Source: Paenibacillus sp. CF384 (lineage in GTDB: Bacteria > Bacillota > Bacilli > Paenibacillales > Paenibacillaceae). Taken from it: a stretch of DNA of 64,000 nucleotides. Shown piece after piece: positions 51,546-60,738 of this stretch. Position numbers and translations under genes: made by a program. Numbering within the stretch: the first letter of the stretch is position 1; the number at the start of each line of letters is the position of its first letter. The DNA lies in contig NZ_FNNV01000008.1 in NCBI RefSeq assembly GCF_900106745.1, positions 205,835 to 269,834 of the forward strand. Reading direction: 5' to 3'. The notes below the pieces were generated by a model that had not been told where the DNA came from, ran no database searches, and saw nothing but the letters and a program-made list of their open reading frames with translations.

Positions 51546-53297
51546 ATGAGAAAAGCAAGAGTTCGGAAAGTACTTGGTATGATGTTGAGCGCTCTGTTGA
51601 TTATTTCCGTAGTAGCAGGTTGCTCTGGCAATAACAACAACGCGACGGACGATTCCGCGAAGCAATCGTCAGAAACAAACGAATCAAGCGCAGCGGCGCA
51701 GACAGGGGATATGTCTGCATTGCCGGATGCGGAATTCAGCGTCATGCTTGGCTGGAACGTACCGCAGCTTGCGTCTCAGGATGCGCCGGTCGTGAAACAG
51801 GTCTATGATAAAACGAAGGTTCGCCTAAATCTTGAATCGCCTCCGGCCAATGTGGACGAGAAACTGAATATTATGCTGGCCAGCGGTGAAATGACCGACG
51901 CGATTGTCATTTCCAATCCTTCCATGGCGCAGAAGTTCATTGACGCCGGCTATGTCATTCCATTAGACGAATTATTCGATAAATACGGCGGGCAAATCAA
52001 GGAGAATTTAAACGCGGTATGGGGCCAACTGAAAAGCGAAGACGGAAAGATCTATAAGATCCCTTCGGGCTATATCCTTCCGGGTGCGGACAGAATGCTG
52101 GAAACCGGCTATAGCTTTCAGTTTCTGACCAACGTTCTAGAGGCTAAGGGCTGGTACAAGCCGCAAACGTTCGACGAACTCACGGCGCTGCTCAAGGAAG
52201 TGAAAGAAAAGTATCCGCAATATATTCCGATGTCTCTGGCACTCGGAACGGAAAGCTTCTACACGAACATGCTCAAAACCTTGGCAGGGGCCGAGGGCGT
52301 AAGGCTGTACAACGATTACGTCTGGACGCCTGACGATAAGCTGATTTACAAATATAAGGACGCCGGCATCCGCGATTCGTTGAAATGGCTGAACCAACTC
52401 TATCAGCAAGGGCTGCTAGACGAGGAGTCGGCCGTTCAGAACATAGACGGGTTTAAGGCGAAGATGGCTTCCGAGAAGGTGTTCTCGTCCATCGGTTCTT
52501 GGTTCGACAACATGTACGAAGCGAACAGTATTTTTACCCAAGATAAGAAGCCGTTCCGCTTCAAATACTTCCTGCTGAAAGGAAACCCTGAAGTAGCAAA
52601 GACGACCTATGACGCATACGGAGCAAACTACGATTCGGGCGTCTATATTTCGAGCAAAATGAAAGATCCGGAGCGGTTCATGCAATTCGTGAATTACATG
52701 AATACACAGGAAGGCAACTTGCTGCAAAAAGGCGTCGTTAACTTTGACGGAGAAGATAAAGATGGCTATGATTACTTTATTACGGAAGAAGACGGCAAAA
52801 AATATATCAAGAGCACGACTTTCCAAGTGAACGGATGGCAGAATGATGAGCTGTTTGCATCGAAGCGCGGATTGAACAATTTCGGGTTCCTGACCTTCAG
52901 TACGGACATGAACGATCACCCAAGCTTCACGTACCCAATGTCTCGCAAAGAACTGGACTTCTCGATGTGGTGGGACGAAGAGACCAAGAGAGCCAACGAG
53001 GCGTTTGGCGAGAAAGGAACGGATTGGATCGAAGAAGGAAGAAACACAGGGTGGGATTACACCGATATCGCAGGGCTGAACTTTAAGCCGGAGAGCGCGG
53101 AGTTCATTGCTACGACTAAAGTGAATCAGTTATCCTACAACTCGATCGTCAAGCTGATCCTGTCCGCGTCTGATGCGGATTTCGATAAAGGCTACGATGA
53201 GTTCTTGAAGAAAGCGGACGATATGGGCATCGGTAAAGCGGAAGCAGCGATGAACCAGATGTATCAGGATCGCAAAGCAGAATGGGGAAATAAGTAA
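51546..53297 (+). CDS. extracellular solute-binding lipoprotein (fructan-type locus)
   Basis: The 583-residue protein has a signal peptide with lipobox VVAGC-S, an Asn/Ser/Ala linker (about 24-50) and an LplA-like fold (MLASGEMTDAIVISNPSMA; ALGTESFYTNMLKTLAGAEG). I prefer ATG 51546, because GGGGGAGG is 11 bases upstream and the ATG at 51525 lies in that site. The preceding 74-bp gap has a small hairpin (TCCTC-ctag-GAGGA) that may be a processing site. Ligand is probably an oligosaccharide; GH32 upstream suggests a fructan. Confidence 0.88.
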   Translation: MRKARVRKVLGMMLSALLIISVVAGCSGNNNNATDDSAKQSSETNESSAAAQTGDMSALPDAEFSVMLGWNVPQLASQDAPVVKQVYDKTKVRLNLESPPANVDEKLNIMLASGEMTDAIVISNPSMAQKFIDAGYVIPLDELFDKYGGQIKENLNAVWGQLKSEDGKIYKIPSGYILPGADRMLETGYSFQFLTNVLEAKGWYKPQTFDELTALLKEVKEKYPQYIPMSLALGTESFYTNMLKTLAGAEGVRLYNDYVWTPDDKLIYKYKDAGIRDSLKWLNQLYQQGLLDEESAVQNIDGFKAKMASEKVFSSIGSWFDNMYEANSIFTQDKKPFRFKYFLLKGNPEVAKTTYDAYGANYDSGVYISSKMKDPERFMQFVNYMNTQEGNLLQKGVVNFDGEDKDGYDYFITEEDGKKYIKSTTFQVNGWQNDELFASKRGLNNFGFLTFSTDMNDHPSFTYPMSRKELDFSMWWDEETKRANEAFGEKGTDWIEEGRNTGWDYTDIAGLNFKPESAEFIATTKVNQLSYNSIVKLILSASDADFDKGYDEFLKKADDMGIGKAEAAMNQMYQDRKAEWGNK

Positions 53298-53300
53298 ATA

Positions 53301-53350
53301 AAATTCGGAAAGGCTCCGGTTGCCGCAACGGGAGCCTTTCCGAATTTCTA
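53301..53350 (+). terminator. long terminator/attenuator between binding-protein and regulator genes
   Basis: AAATTCGGAAAGGCTCC and GGAGCCTTTCCGAATTT are perfect 17-bp arms around a 13-base loop (with inner GTTG/CAAC). Only TTTCT follows. It probably makes regulatory genes less expressed than the lipoprotein. Confidence 0.8.
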
Positions 53351-53379
53351 ATGGGCAATTTCGGCAAGGAGGAATCATC

Positions 53380-54990
53380 ATGATTAACTTGTTTATCGTG
53401 GACGACGAGGATATGGAACGGGAGGGTATCCGCTCCCTCTTCGACTGGAGTCAGCTCGGCATCACGATCATTGGCGATGCCTGGAACGGACAAGCCGCTT
53501 TAGAGGCTCTTGTCGACGTGGAGCCGGACATCGTGATTACAGATGTGCGGATGCCTGGCATGAACGGTTTAGAGTTCGCGAGTCGGCTGAAGCGACATTA
53601 TCCGAACGTCAAATTCATCTTCATTAGCGGGTATGAGGATTTCGATGCGGCAAGGAACGCAGTGGATGTAAACGCCGTTGCTTATTTGATGAAGCCCATC
53701 AATAAAGAGACCTTGATGGATACGATTTCCGGAGCGATAGGCCGGATTCAAGAAGAGAAACATCGCGAGAACGAGGAGGTCCAGCTCAAGCATCAGGTGG
53801 AAGAAAGCTTGCCCTTGCTGCGAGAGCAGCTGCTGCGGGACATTCTGCTCGGCATCGAACGGATCGATGGCGAACGGACGATGCAGCGGGCAGCGTCTTA
53901 TGGATTGATGCTGCCTACTATCCCCACGGCCGTCATGATCGTGAAAGCGGAGGAGCTTGGGGCAGACCGCGAGGAATCGGAGCACTTGAAGACGATTGCT
54001 GTCTATCGCGAGCTCAGCGGGATGATCGGGGAGGAGACGAGCTTACCCGTCGTCATGACCCGGGAAGGCGAATATGTCGTGCTGATTCCGTGTTCTCCGA
54101 TTCTGACGCAGGAAGACATGGAAGAGCATTTGGAACAGACGGCCGAGAGCTGGATTCAGCAGCTGCAGCGGTCAACGGGGATGACGCTTGCGATCGGAAT
54201 CGCGCTTGCAGAGGACGGTATTCGAAGCTGCCCCCGCTATTATCGGATGGCCAGAGCGGCAGTCGGCCGCAAGTTTTATTCAGGCACGCAAAATGTACTG
54301 TGGCACGAGGATGACGAAGGCAGCTGGGATGAATATCCGATTCTCATTCATCGTTCCAAAGCTGAATTGGAAGAAGCGATTATCGCCTCCGATCCGGTGA
54401 GGATCGAACACATCGTTACGACCTGCTTGCAAGGCAAATCGATGAAGAAGGAGCAAGCCTGGTTCGTGGCGATCGATCTTCTGAATACCGCTTTGCAAAC
54501 GCTTGCGGAGAAGAAAGAGCTGATGAAAGCGGCATTCGAGCAAGAGAAGGCACCATGGGAGAAGCTGATGCTGATGGATACCATTGATTCGCTGTCCGCC
54601 TGGGTCGTCGCTTATATTCAAGGCATCTCCGAATTAAGTAAGCGAAATCAAGGCAACCGAAACGAACACATTGTGCAAACGATCAAGCAGTGGGTAAAGA
54701 GCGAGTACATGACCGATTTAACGATCAATTCCATTGCAGGCCGCGTATTCCTGGCTCCGGGTTATGTCCGGAAGCTATTCAAGAACCACACAGGCATGAC
54801 GCTAAAGGAGTACATCGTGCAAACCCGAATGAAGAATGCGAGCGAGCTGCTTCGCCAACCCGAGCGTAAAGTAAATGAAGTCGCGCTTGCTGTCGGCTAC
54901 GAGAACGTTTCCTACTTCTGCGCGGTATTCAAAAACTTTTACGGCATATCGCCGGGGGAATTCAAAGATGCGTATCAAATCCTGGCTTAA
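53380..54990 (+). CDS. YesN-type response regulator, AraC family (fructan-type locus)
   Basis: The 536-residue protein: receiver (about 1-120: IVDDEDMEREGIR, phospho-acceptor in IVITDVRMPGMNG, Lys in YLMKPINKETL), middle region of about 310 residues and AraC double helix-turn-helix at the end (LTINSIAGRVFLAPGYVRKLFKNHTGMTL; YENVSYFCAVFKNFYGISPGEFK). Start ATG 53380 after AAGGAGG. Kinase gene begins inside it at 54968. Confidence 0.92.
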   Translation: MINLFIVDDEDMEREGIRSLFDWSQLGITIIGDAWNGQAALEALVDVEPDIVITDVRMPGMNGLEFASRLKRHYPNVKFIFISGYEDFDAARNAVDVNAVAYLMKPINKETLMDTISGAIGRIQEEKHRENEEVQLKHQVEESLPLLREQLLRDILLGIERIDGERTMQRAASYGLMLPTIPTAVMIVKAEELGADREESEHLKTIAVYRELSGMIGEETSLPVVMTREGEYVVLIPCSPILTQEDMEEHLEQTAESWIQQLQRSTGMTLAIGIALAEDGIRSCPRYYRMARAAVGRKFYSGTQNVLWHEDDEGSWDEYPILIHRSKAELEEAIIASDPVRIEHIVTTCLQGKSMKKEQAWFVAIDLLNTALQTLAEKKELMKAAFEQEKAPWEKLMLMDTIDSLSAWVVAYIQGISELSKRNQGNRNEHIVQTIKQWVKSEYMTDLTINSIAGRVFLAPGYVRKLFKNHTGMTLKEYIVQTRMKNASELLRQPERKVNEVALAVGYENVSYFCAVFKNFYGISPGEFKDAYQILA

Positions 54991-56785
54991 AGCGTTACCG
55001 AACCTTACCATCAATCGAATCAGATTGAAGCCGAAATTAATCGTTTCCTATATGGTCGCCGCCTTCTTGCCTCTTCTGTTCATGGGCTTCTTCCTGGTGC
55101 ATAAGGCGAATCAGATCATCGAGAATCAGACCAACCTTACCTACGGCATCTCGATGCAGCAGTTGATGTACAATATGGAAACTCGGCTCGCCTCGTATGA
55201 GGAGCTGTCCAATCATTTCTACTTTGATACCAATTTGAACTTGGATCTCCAGAAGGATTACAGCAAGAGTTCGAACCTGGACAAATACGAGGTCGAGAGC
55301 GATTTTATCGAGCGCGTAAAAGTATTGCTGAAATTCAAAAACGATCTGCGAACCGTCGGTATATATTTTCATAATGCGACACTATATAACGCCAAGCCCT
55401 ATCTAACCTATGCCAACGACCAAATTGCGAGTCAACTTGATTTCCAGAGAGCCTCGGCATCGAAGTATAAAGGATATTGGGGGAAGGTGAAGTCCATACC
55501 CGATGGTAATTTGTATTGGGACGTGGAATTAAGACGCAACGCGCCGAATACCCGGGTATTCAGCTACAATCGGCCATTGGAATTTTATACGGATCACCAT
55601 TCGGTAGGCTTGCTGACGATTGAAATCAAGGAATCGGAGTTCTATCAACTGCTGTCCAAAGAGGGGAAGGACAAGGCGATCTACCTCGTGGAGCCCGACG
55701 GGAATATTATTACGTCCAACGATCGGACCAGCTTGGGCAACAACCTGGAAGCGGACGTGCTGGGCGAAATAGGGGGAAAAGCTAGCGGGGACTTTCTGCT
55801 GGAGCGGAGTGGAGATCACTTCAAGGTGATGTACAGCGAATTGTCGAACGGCTGGAAAATGGTTTATATGATTCCGGTCAACCGACTGCTGGAAGAGACC
55901 AAGAACATGCGAAATTACGGACTGCTGTTTATTCTTGTCAGCGCTGCTCTATCCGTAGCTTTGCTCGTTCTATTCTCGAATCTGATTCTCGGCCGTATGA
56001 CCATACTGCTCAAGCGTATTCAACGAATGAGGAACGGTGAAATCGAGACGGGGCGGTTCGTGAGCGGGAAAGATGAAATCGCCGTGCTGGATCATAGCTT
56101 TAATCAAATGGCGGAACGCATGAAATATTTGATCGACGAAGTCTATACGCTCACGATCAAGAGAAAGGAAGCCGAATTGACGGCGCTCCAAAGCCAGATT
56201 AATCCACACTTCCTCTATAATACCTTGTCCACGGTCAGCTGGCTTGGCCGGAAGAACGGGAATGACGATGTATGCGAGATCGTGGAAAGCTTGGCGAAGT
56301 TTTACCGCATTTCCTTGAGCAAGGGGAAGGATGTCATCACGATGCGGGAGGAGTTTGAATGCATCAAAGCTTATATCGATATTCAGCGCTATCGAATGAA
56401 GAACCGCATTCGCTCCATCTATGCAATCGATGACGGCATTATGGACGCGAGCGTATTGAAGCTGATTTTACAGCCCATCGTCGAGAACGCGATTCTGCAC
56501 GGACTTAGTCATGAGAAGGAACAAATCTCGATTCTGATCAAGGGCGGGTATAACGGAGGGATCATCCAGCTTGAGGTGAGTGACGACGGAGTCGGCATGG
56601 AGCCCGAGGTAGTAGCTATGCTGATGGATGAACATTCACAGCTGAACCAGAAGGGCGGTTATGGCCTGCGCAACGTGAACGAACGGATTAAGCTGCAATT
56701 CGGACACGAGTACGGTGTAGAGGTCAAGAGTAAGCCGGGTTCCGGTACGTCGGTATTCATCCGATTGCCTTATCAGACGGAATAA
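54968..56785 (+). CDS. YesM-type sensor histidine kinase (fructan-type locus)
   Basis: The 605-residue membrane kinase has helix 1 (about 22-42), an extracytoplasmic Cache-like domain (about 43-300), helix 2 (about 305-325), HAMP, and His_kinase with QSQINPHFLYNTLSTVSWLG. The HATPase has QPIVENAILHGLSH (N box), VSDDGVGM (G1) and GGYGLRNVNERI (G2). ATG 54968 after GGGGGAAT; it overlaps the regulator by 23 bases. Confidence 0.92.
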   Translation: MRIKSWLKALPNLTINRIRLKPKLIVSYMVAAFLPLLFMGFFLVHKANQIIENQTNLTYGISMQQLMYNMETRLASYEELSNHFYFDTNLNLDLQKDYSKSSNLDKYEVESDFIERVKVLLKFKNDLRTVGIYFHNATLYNAKPYLTYANDQIASQLDFQRASASKYKGYWGKVKSIPDGNLYWDVELRRNAPNTRVFSYNRPLEFYTDHHSVGLLTIEIKESEFYQLLSKEGKDKAIYLVEPDGNIITSNDRTSLGNNLEADVLGEIGGKASGDFLLERSGDHFKVMYSELSNGWKMVYMIPVNRLLEETKNMRNYGLLFILVSAALSVALLVLFSNLILGRMTILLKRIQRMRNGEIETGRFVSGKDEIAVLDHSFNQMAERMKYLIDEVYTLTIKRKEAELTALQSQINPHFLYNTLSTVSWLGRKNGNDDVCEIVESLAKFYRISLSKGKDVITMREEFECIKAYIDIQRYRMKNRIRSIYAIDDGIMDASVLKLILQPIVENAILHGLSHEKEQISILIKGGYNGGIIQLEVSDDGVGMEPEVVAMLMDEHSQLNQKGGYGLRNVNERIKLQFGHEYGVEVKSKPGSGTSVFIRLPYQTE

Positions 56786-56790
56786 AGGAA

Positions 56791-56852
56791 CGTTTTCGAG
56801 CACAAAAGTCCGATTATTTTGCTATATCGAAGTGGGCTCCCTGATGTATGAT
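56791..56852 (+). promoter_or_regulatory. promoter of the ADP-ribosylglycohydrolase-fold gene, CGTTTTC/GTCCG block
   Basis: CGTTTTC (56791), GTCCG (56808) and TATGAT (56847-56852), with TATATC between. It mirrors the block at 49459-49519, so this gene is probably co-regulated with the third ABC operon though transcribed separately. Confidence 0.65.
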
Positions 56853-56920
56853 GAGGACAATTCCTCTAGCGTGTACAGCACGACTGGCATGGAAAATGAT
56901 AGAACGGAGTGTGAAAGGGA

Positions 56921-59086
56921 ATGATGGGGATTTCCGAAAGATCGGCTCTAGTGAATCATACGATACCTGAGGATTACATGGAACGCGTATATGCGGGATG
57001 GGTGGGTAAAACGATCGGTGTCCGTCATGGCGGCAACGTCGAAGGCTGGTCTTACGAGCAGCTGGAGCGTACGTTCGGCGAAATTACAGGTTATTTGCAC
57101 GAATTTAAGAATTTCGCTGCTGACGACGACACGAACGGACCGTTGTTCTTCCTGCGAGCGCTTGAGGACTATACGCATACGCCTGATATCACCGAAGAGC
57201 AAATGGGGCTGACATGGCTTAATTATGCGCCTGACGGACATGGCTTCTATTGGTGGGGCGGATACGGTAAATCTACCGAGCATACCGCTTATCTGAACTT
57301 GAAGAACGGGATCATGGCACCGCGTTCCGGTTCTATAGCGTTAAATGGAAGCGCTGTCGCGGAACAAATCGGCGGACAAATTTTTATCGATGCGTGGGGA
57401 TTGATCGCGCCGGGCAATCCGAAATTGGCTGCTCATTACGCGGAGAAAATTGCCAGTGTCTCGCATGACGGCAACGGCAAATACGGAGGCATGTTCATTG
57501 CAGCCTGTATCGCAGCCGCTTTCGTGGAGCGGGATATTGAAGCGATTATCGCGGCAGGTCTGGCTGTCATTCCTGAGGATTGCGAATATACTCGGATGAC
57601 CAAAGACGTAATCGAGTTCTATCGCGGCAATCCGGATAATTGGCGGGACTGCTTCAAGTTCGTATTCGATAACTACGGTTATGACCGCTATCCCGGCGTC
57701 TGCCATATTATCCCGAACTCTGCGGTCATCGTCTTATCCTTGCTTTATTCCGAGGGCGATTACTCCAAGGCGATTAATATTTGCAACATGTGCGGATGGG
57801 ATACCGATTGCAACGTCGGCAACGTAGGCACGATCATGGGCGTAATGGTCGGCTTGGAAGGCATCGATCCATCATGGCGCAAGCCGATCAACGACTTCCT
57901 ATGCTGTTCCAGCGTCATCGGTTCTTTGAACGCGGTCGATCTGCCATGGTGCGCGCAATACGTTGCCGAGTTAGGTTATCGCATCGCAGGCACCGAGCCT
58001 TCGGACAAATGGAAGCCGATCTTAAGCGGCGCGCAATCGCAGTTCCATTTTGAATTTCCGGGCTCTACGCATGCGTTCAAGACCGATTGGGACGACCGGA
58101 GCCATCATGTCACGAGCTTCGTGGAGAACACGACGGAAGCGGCGGCAAGCGGAGAGCGCTCCCTCAAAGTTGTATTCGATCGTTCCCACGGCGGACAAGG
58201 CTATCGGGCTTACCGACAAACCTATTACCGTCCCGAGGATTTCAACGACAGCCGCTACGATCCATGCTTCTCGCCAAACCTTTACCCGGGGCAATCGATC
58301 GAGGCGAAGGTCATGCTGCCTCTGTCGGAGAAACGGCCGATTCAGGTGCGGTTGTACGTACGCGATCGTAATGCGGACGTTCGCCATTACGGGGAGAAGA
58401 TCACACTTGCGCCAGGTGAGTGGACGAAGCTAGCCTACTCGATCCCGGCAATGGAAAACGTCTGTCTGCTTGAAGCGGGCATCGAGTGGATTCCCGAAGG
58501 AGGCTGGGGACCGCTGATCGCTTATGTGGACGACATGCAATTCGCCGGGAAGCCTGATTACGCGATCGACTTTGCGCAGGAACGTCTGGAGAAGTGGAAT
58601 GGCATTCATATTGAAGTGAGTCAGCTTACGTACTTGCGCGGCTTATGGACGCTGGATGAAGGGAAGCTGTGCGGCAGCTATTACGGCGAGTCTGCCGAGA
58701 GCTACACGGGAGATCTGCAGTGGAAGGATTATCGGTTCGCGGCTTCGGTCATCCCGCAATCCGGCAGCGAGCATCGCGTTCTCTTCCGCGTGCAGGGCGG
58801 CATTCGCTCTTATGCCGCTGGCTTCTCCGAAGGTGGCAAGTTCCGTCTATATAAGAACGAGAACGGCTATCGCGAGCTCGCAAGCGTCGACTTCGAATGG
58901 GCTTACGGTCAGGAATATGATGTAGCGATTAGCACTATTGGCGGTGACTTCGAAGTTTCCGTTAACGGAGACACTGTGATTCGATACAAGGATGAAGCTG
59001 CGCCTTACTTGAACGGCATGGTAGGCTTCGCGAACGATCAGGGCAGTCGTACGCAATATTCGACTTACGCAGTTAAGGGGATTTAG
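56921..59086 (+). CDS. ADP-ribosylglycohydrolase (DraG)-fold protein fused to C-terminal beta-sandwich domains
   Basis: The first 370 residues have the all-alpha DraG/ARH fold with both acidic metal-binding motifs: ADDDTNG (67-73) and WDTDCNVGNVGTIMG (293-307), equivalent to the DDT and DxDxN motifs of ADP-ribose hydrolases. A second half of about 350 residues looks like two jelly-roll domains: one with YDPCFSPNLYPGQSIEAKVMLP and VDDMQFAG (sugar-binding-like) and one LamG/DUF1080-like (WKDYRFAASVIPQSG; VSVNGDTVIRYKDEA; GMVGFANDQG). No signal peptide. In this sugar locus the substrate may be a glycoside or N-glycosyl compound rather than ADP-ribosyl protein; this is inference. ATG 56921 has GAAAGGG upstream. 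Confidence 0.8.
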   Translation: MMGISERSALVNHTIPEDYMERVYAGWVGKTIGVRHGGNVEGWSYEQLERTFGEITGYLHEFKNFAADDDTNGPLFFLRALEDYTHTPDITEEQMGLTWLNYAPDGHGFYWWGGYGKSTEHTAYLNLKNGIMAPRSGSIALNGSAVAEQIGGQIFIDAWGLIAPGNPKLAAHYAEKIASVSHDGNGKYGGMFIAACIAAAFVERDIEAIIAAGLAVIPEDCEYTRMTKDVIEFYRGNPDNWRDCFKFVFDNYGYDRYPGVCHIIPNSAVIVLSLLYSEGDYSKAINICNMCGWDTDCNVGNVGTIMGVMVGLEGIDPSWRKPINDFLCCSSVIGSLNAVDLPWCAQYVAELGYRIAGTEPSDKWKPILSGAQSQFHFEFPGSTHAFKTDWDDRSHHVTSFVENTTEAAASGERSLKVVFDRSHGGQGYRAYRQTYYRPEDFNDSRYDPCFSPNLYPGQSIEAKVMLPLSEKRPIQVRLYVRDRNADVRHYGEKITLAPGEWTKLAYSIPAMENVCLLEAGIEWIPEGGWGPLIAYVDDMQFAGKPDYAIDFAQERLEKWNGIHIEVSQLTYLRGLWTLDEGKLCGSYYGESAESYTGDLQWKDYRFAASVIPQSGSEHRVLFRVQGGIRSYAAGFSEGGKFRLYKNENGYRELASVDFEWAYGQEYDVAISTIGGDFEVSVNGDTVIRYKDEAAPYLNGMVGFANDQGSRTQYSTYAVKGI

Positions 59087-59093
59087 GAGACAA

Positions 59094-59131
59094 AAGAGGC
59101 GGTGCAGGATAAATATCCTGCACCGCCTCTT
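59094..59131. terminator. bidirectional terminator
   Basis: AAGAGGCGGTGCAGGAT-aaat-ATCCTGCACCGCCTCTT, a perfect 17-bp stem between convergent genes, with T-rich flanks (CTCTTATT). Confidence 0.88.
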
Positions 59132-59136
59132 ATTCA

Positions 59137-60369
59137 TTATTTCAACAGCGATTTCAGCTTCGTGCTCGCGCTGGCGAGAACCGCTGGATCGATGACGGCT
59201 TTGCGCTCGATGAGCATCTCCGCCAAGCGAATGTCTTTGGCGATGCCGGGACCGATGCCGCTGGCTGCTGCCAGTGTGCCGTCTTCCGCCAGATGGAAGA
59301 AGAAATGCACGTTGTCGGCCGATTCGCGCTTGATCTTGTTCGCACTGCCGAAGTCGACAAGGCCTGCAACCTGCAGTGACTCGTCGTATTGATCCGACCA
59401 GAACCACGGAATAGCTTCATACGGTGCATCAGCGCCGAGCATATTCTGCGCGGCATGAATGCCTTGGTCCTGCGCATTGCGCCAGGATTCAAGACGAACG
59501 CGCGTGCCGCCGTACAGCGCAAGCGGGAAGGAGCAGCAATCGCCGGCTGCGAAGATATCCGGGTCGCTCGTAGCAAGCTTCTCGTTAGTACGGATGCCAT
59601 TCTCAATCTCAAGGCCGCAGCCTTCAGCCAGAGCAATCTCGGGCACTGCGCCGATACCGATGATGAGAGCGTCGCAACGAACCGTTTCTCCGTCGGCCAT
59701 TTCAATAATCTGGGTGCCGTTAGCGTTCGTGATGCGGCTGATGGCTGTGCCGATCTTGAACGTAACGCCTGCTTCGCGATGTCTCGCTTCCACGACATTT
59801 GCGATTTCTTCAGGTACGCCGCGCGTCAGAATACGCGGACCTACTTCAAGCAGCGTAACGTCGCAGCCGCGCTCGCGAGCAATCGCCGCAACTTCGAGGC
59901 CGATGAAGCCGCCGCCGACGATGACGATATGTTTGCCAGGGTGCAGCTGTGAACGAATCGCAAGCGCATCGGAGAAGGTGCGAAGGTACATGGCACCGGA
60001 AGTATCGGAGCCTTCCATGTTCAGCTTGCGCGGACTTGCGCCTGTTGCAAGAAGCAGTTTCGCATAGGCTAGCTCTCTGCCGTCTGCAAGCAGAATACGG
60101 TGCGCTTCGCGATTAATGCTAGTTACATGACTGTCCGATAGCAGCTGAATAGTAAGCTCGGCGAGCTTAGCCTCGTCCAGCATGAATGTCGGAGCCGGTG
60201 TTTCTTCTTCGAGCAGGACGCTCTTCGATAGCGGCGGACGCTCGTAAGGCGTGCGGTTTTCTTTGCCGATCAGCGTAATGCTGCCTTCGTAACCTTGATT
60301 GCGCAGTTCCATCGCTGCATTGGCACCGGCTTCGCCAGCGCCGATTATAACCATTCCTGGTTGTGTCAT
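59137..60369 (-). CDS. FAD-dependent ferredoxin/rubredoxin reductase
   Basis: This 410-residue flavoprotein has two dinucleotide folds: MVIIGAGEAGANAAMELR (FAD) at 6-23 and IVIVGGGFIGLEVAAIARERG (NAD(P)H) at about 150, plus the second FAD motif DIFAAGDCCSF. The C-terminal domain (LQVAGLVDFGSANKIKR...FFFHLAEDGTLAAASGI) is typical of oxygenase-coupled reductases such as rhodocoxin or BphA4-type. With the Rieske protein gene 20 bases upstream, it should pass electrons from NAD(P)H to that ferredoxin. Start ATG 60369 has only a weak AGGGGAA site. Confidence 0.88.
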   Translation of the reverse strand: MTQPGMVIIGAGEAGANAAMELRNQGYEGSITLIGKENRTPYERPPLSKSVLLEEETPAPTFMLDEAKLAELTIQLLSDSHVTSINREAHRILLADGRELAYAKLLLATGASPRKLNMEGSDTSGAMYLRTFSDALAIRSQLHPGKHIVIVGGGFIGLEVAAIARERGCDVTLLEVGPRILTRGVPEEIANVVEARHREAGVTFKIGTAISRITNANGTQIIEMADGETVRCDALIIGIGAVPEIALAEGCGLEIENGIRTNEKLATSDPDIFAAGDCCSFPLALYGGTRVRLESWRNAQDQGIHAAQNMLGADAPYEAIPWFWSDQYDESLQVAGLVDFGSANKIKRESADNVHFFFHLAEDGTLAAASGIGPGIAKDIRLAEMLIERKAVIDPAVLASASTKLKSLLK

Positions 60370-60389
60370 ATATGGTTAATTCCCCTGTC

Positions 60390-60713
60390 TTAATCGATTT
60401 TGATATAGATCTTGCCCGATTCCACTTGAACCGGATAGGTTTTGAGATCCTCGCATACAGGCGCTTTCTTGCCTTGGCCCGTCGTATAGTCGAATCTGCC
60501 GTTATGTTTCGGACATTCAATGACATGTCCCATCACCAAGCCGTCGGATAAGTGAACCTTCTCATGGGTGCAAAAGCCGTCGGTCGCGTAAAATTTTCCT
60601 TTATCGGAATGGTAGACAGCAAACGTCCGGTCTGCGTGATCGAAACGGATGACATCCTCCTCATCAATATCGTCAACTTCACAAACCTCAATCCAGCCCT
60701 CAAGTGTACTCAT
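60390..60713 (-). CDS. Rieske [2Fe-2S] ferredoxin (MocE-like)
   Basis: The 107-residue protein has a full Rieske cluster site: CTHEKVHL (Cys-x-His) and CPKHNGRFD (Cys-x-x-His) about 20 residues apart, with the overall length of soluble Rieske ferredoxins of aromatic-ring dioxygenases and MocE. It probably receives electrons from the reductase downstream. No oxygenase gene is near. ATG 60713 follows AGGAGGAAG. The first gene of the two-gene operon. Confidence 0.92.
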   Translation of the reverse strand: MSTLEGWIEVCEVDDIDEEDVIRFDHADRTFAVYHSDKGKFYATDGFCTHEKVHLSDGLVMGHVIECPKHNGRFDYTTGQGKKAPVCEDLKTYPVQVESGKIYIKID

Positions 60714-60738
60714 GTGTTAACTTCCTCCTGTTCGTATT

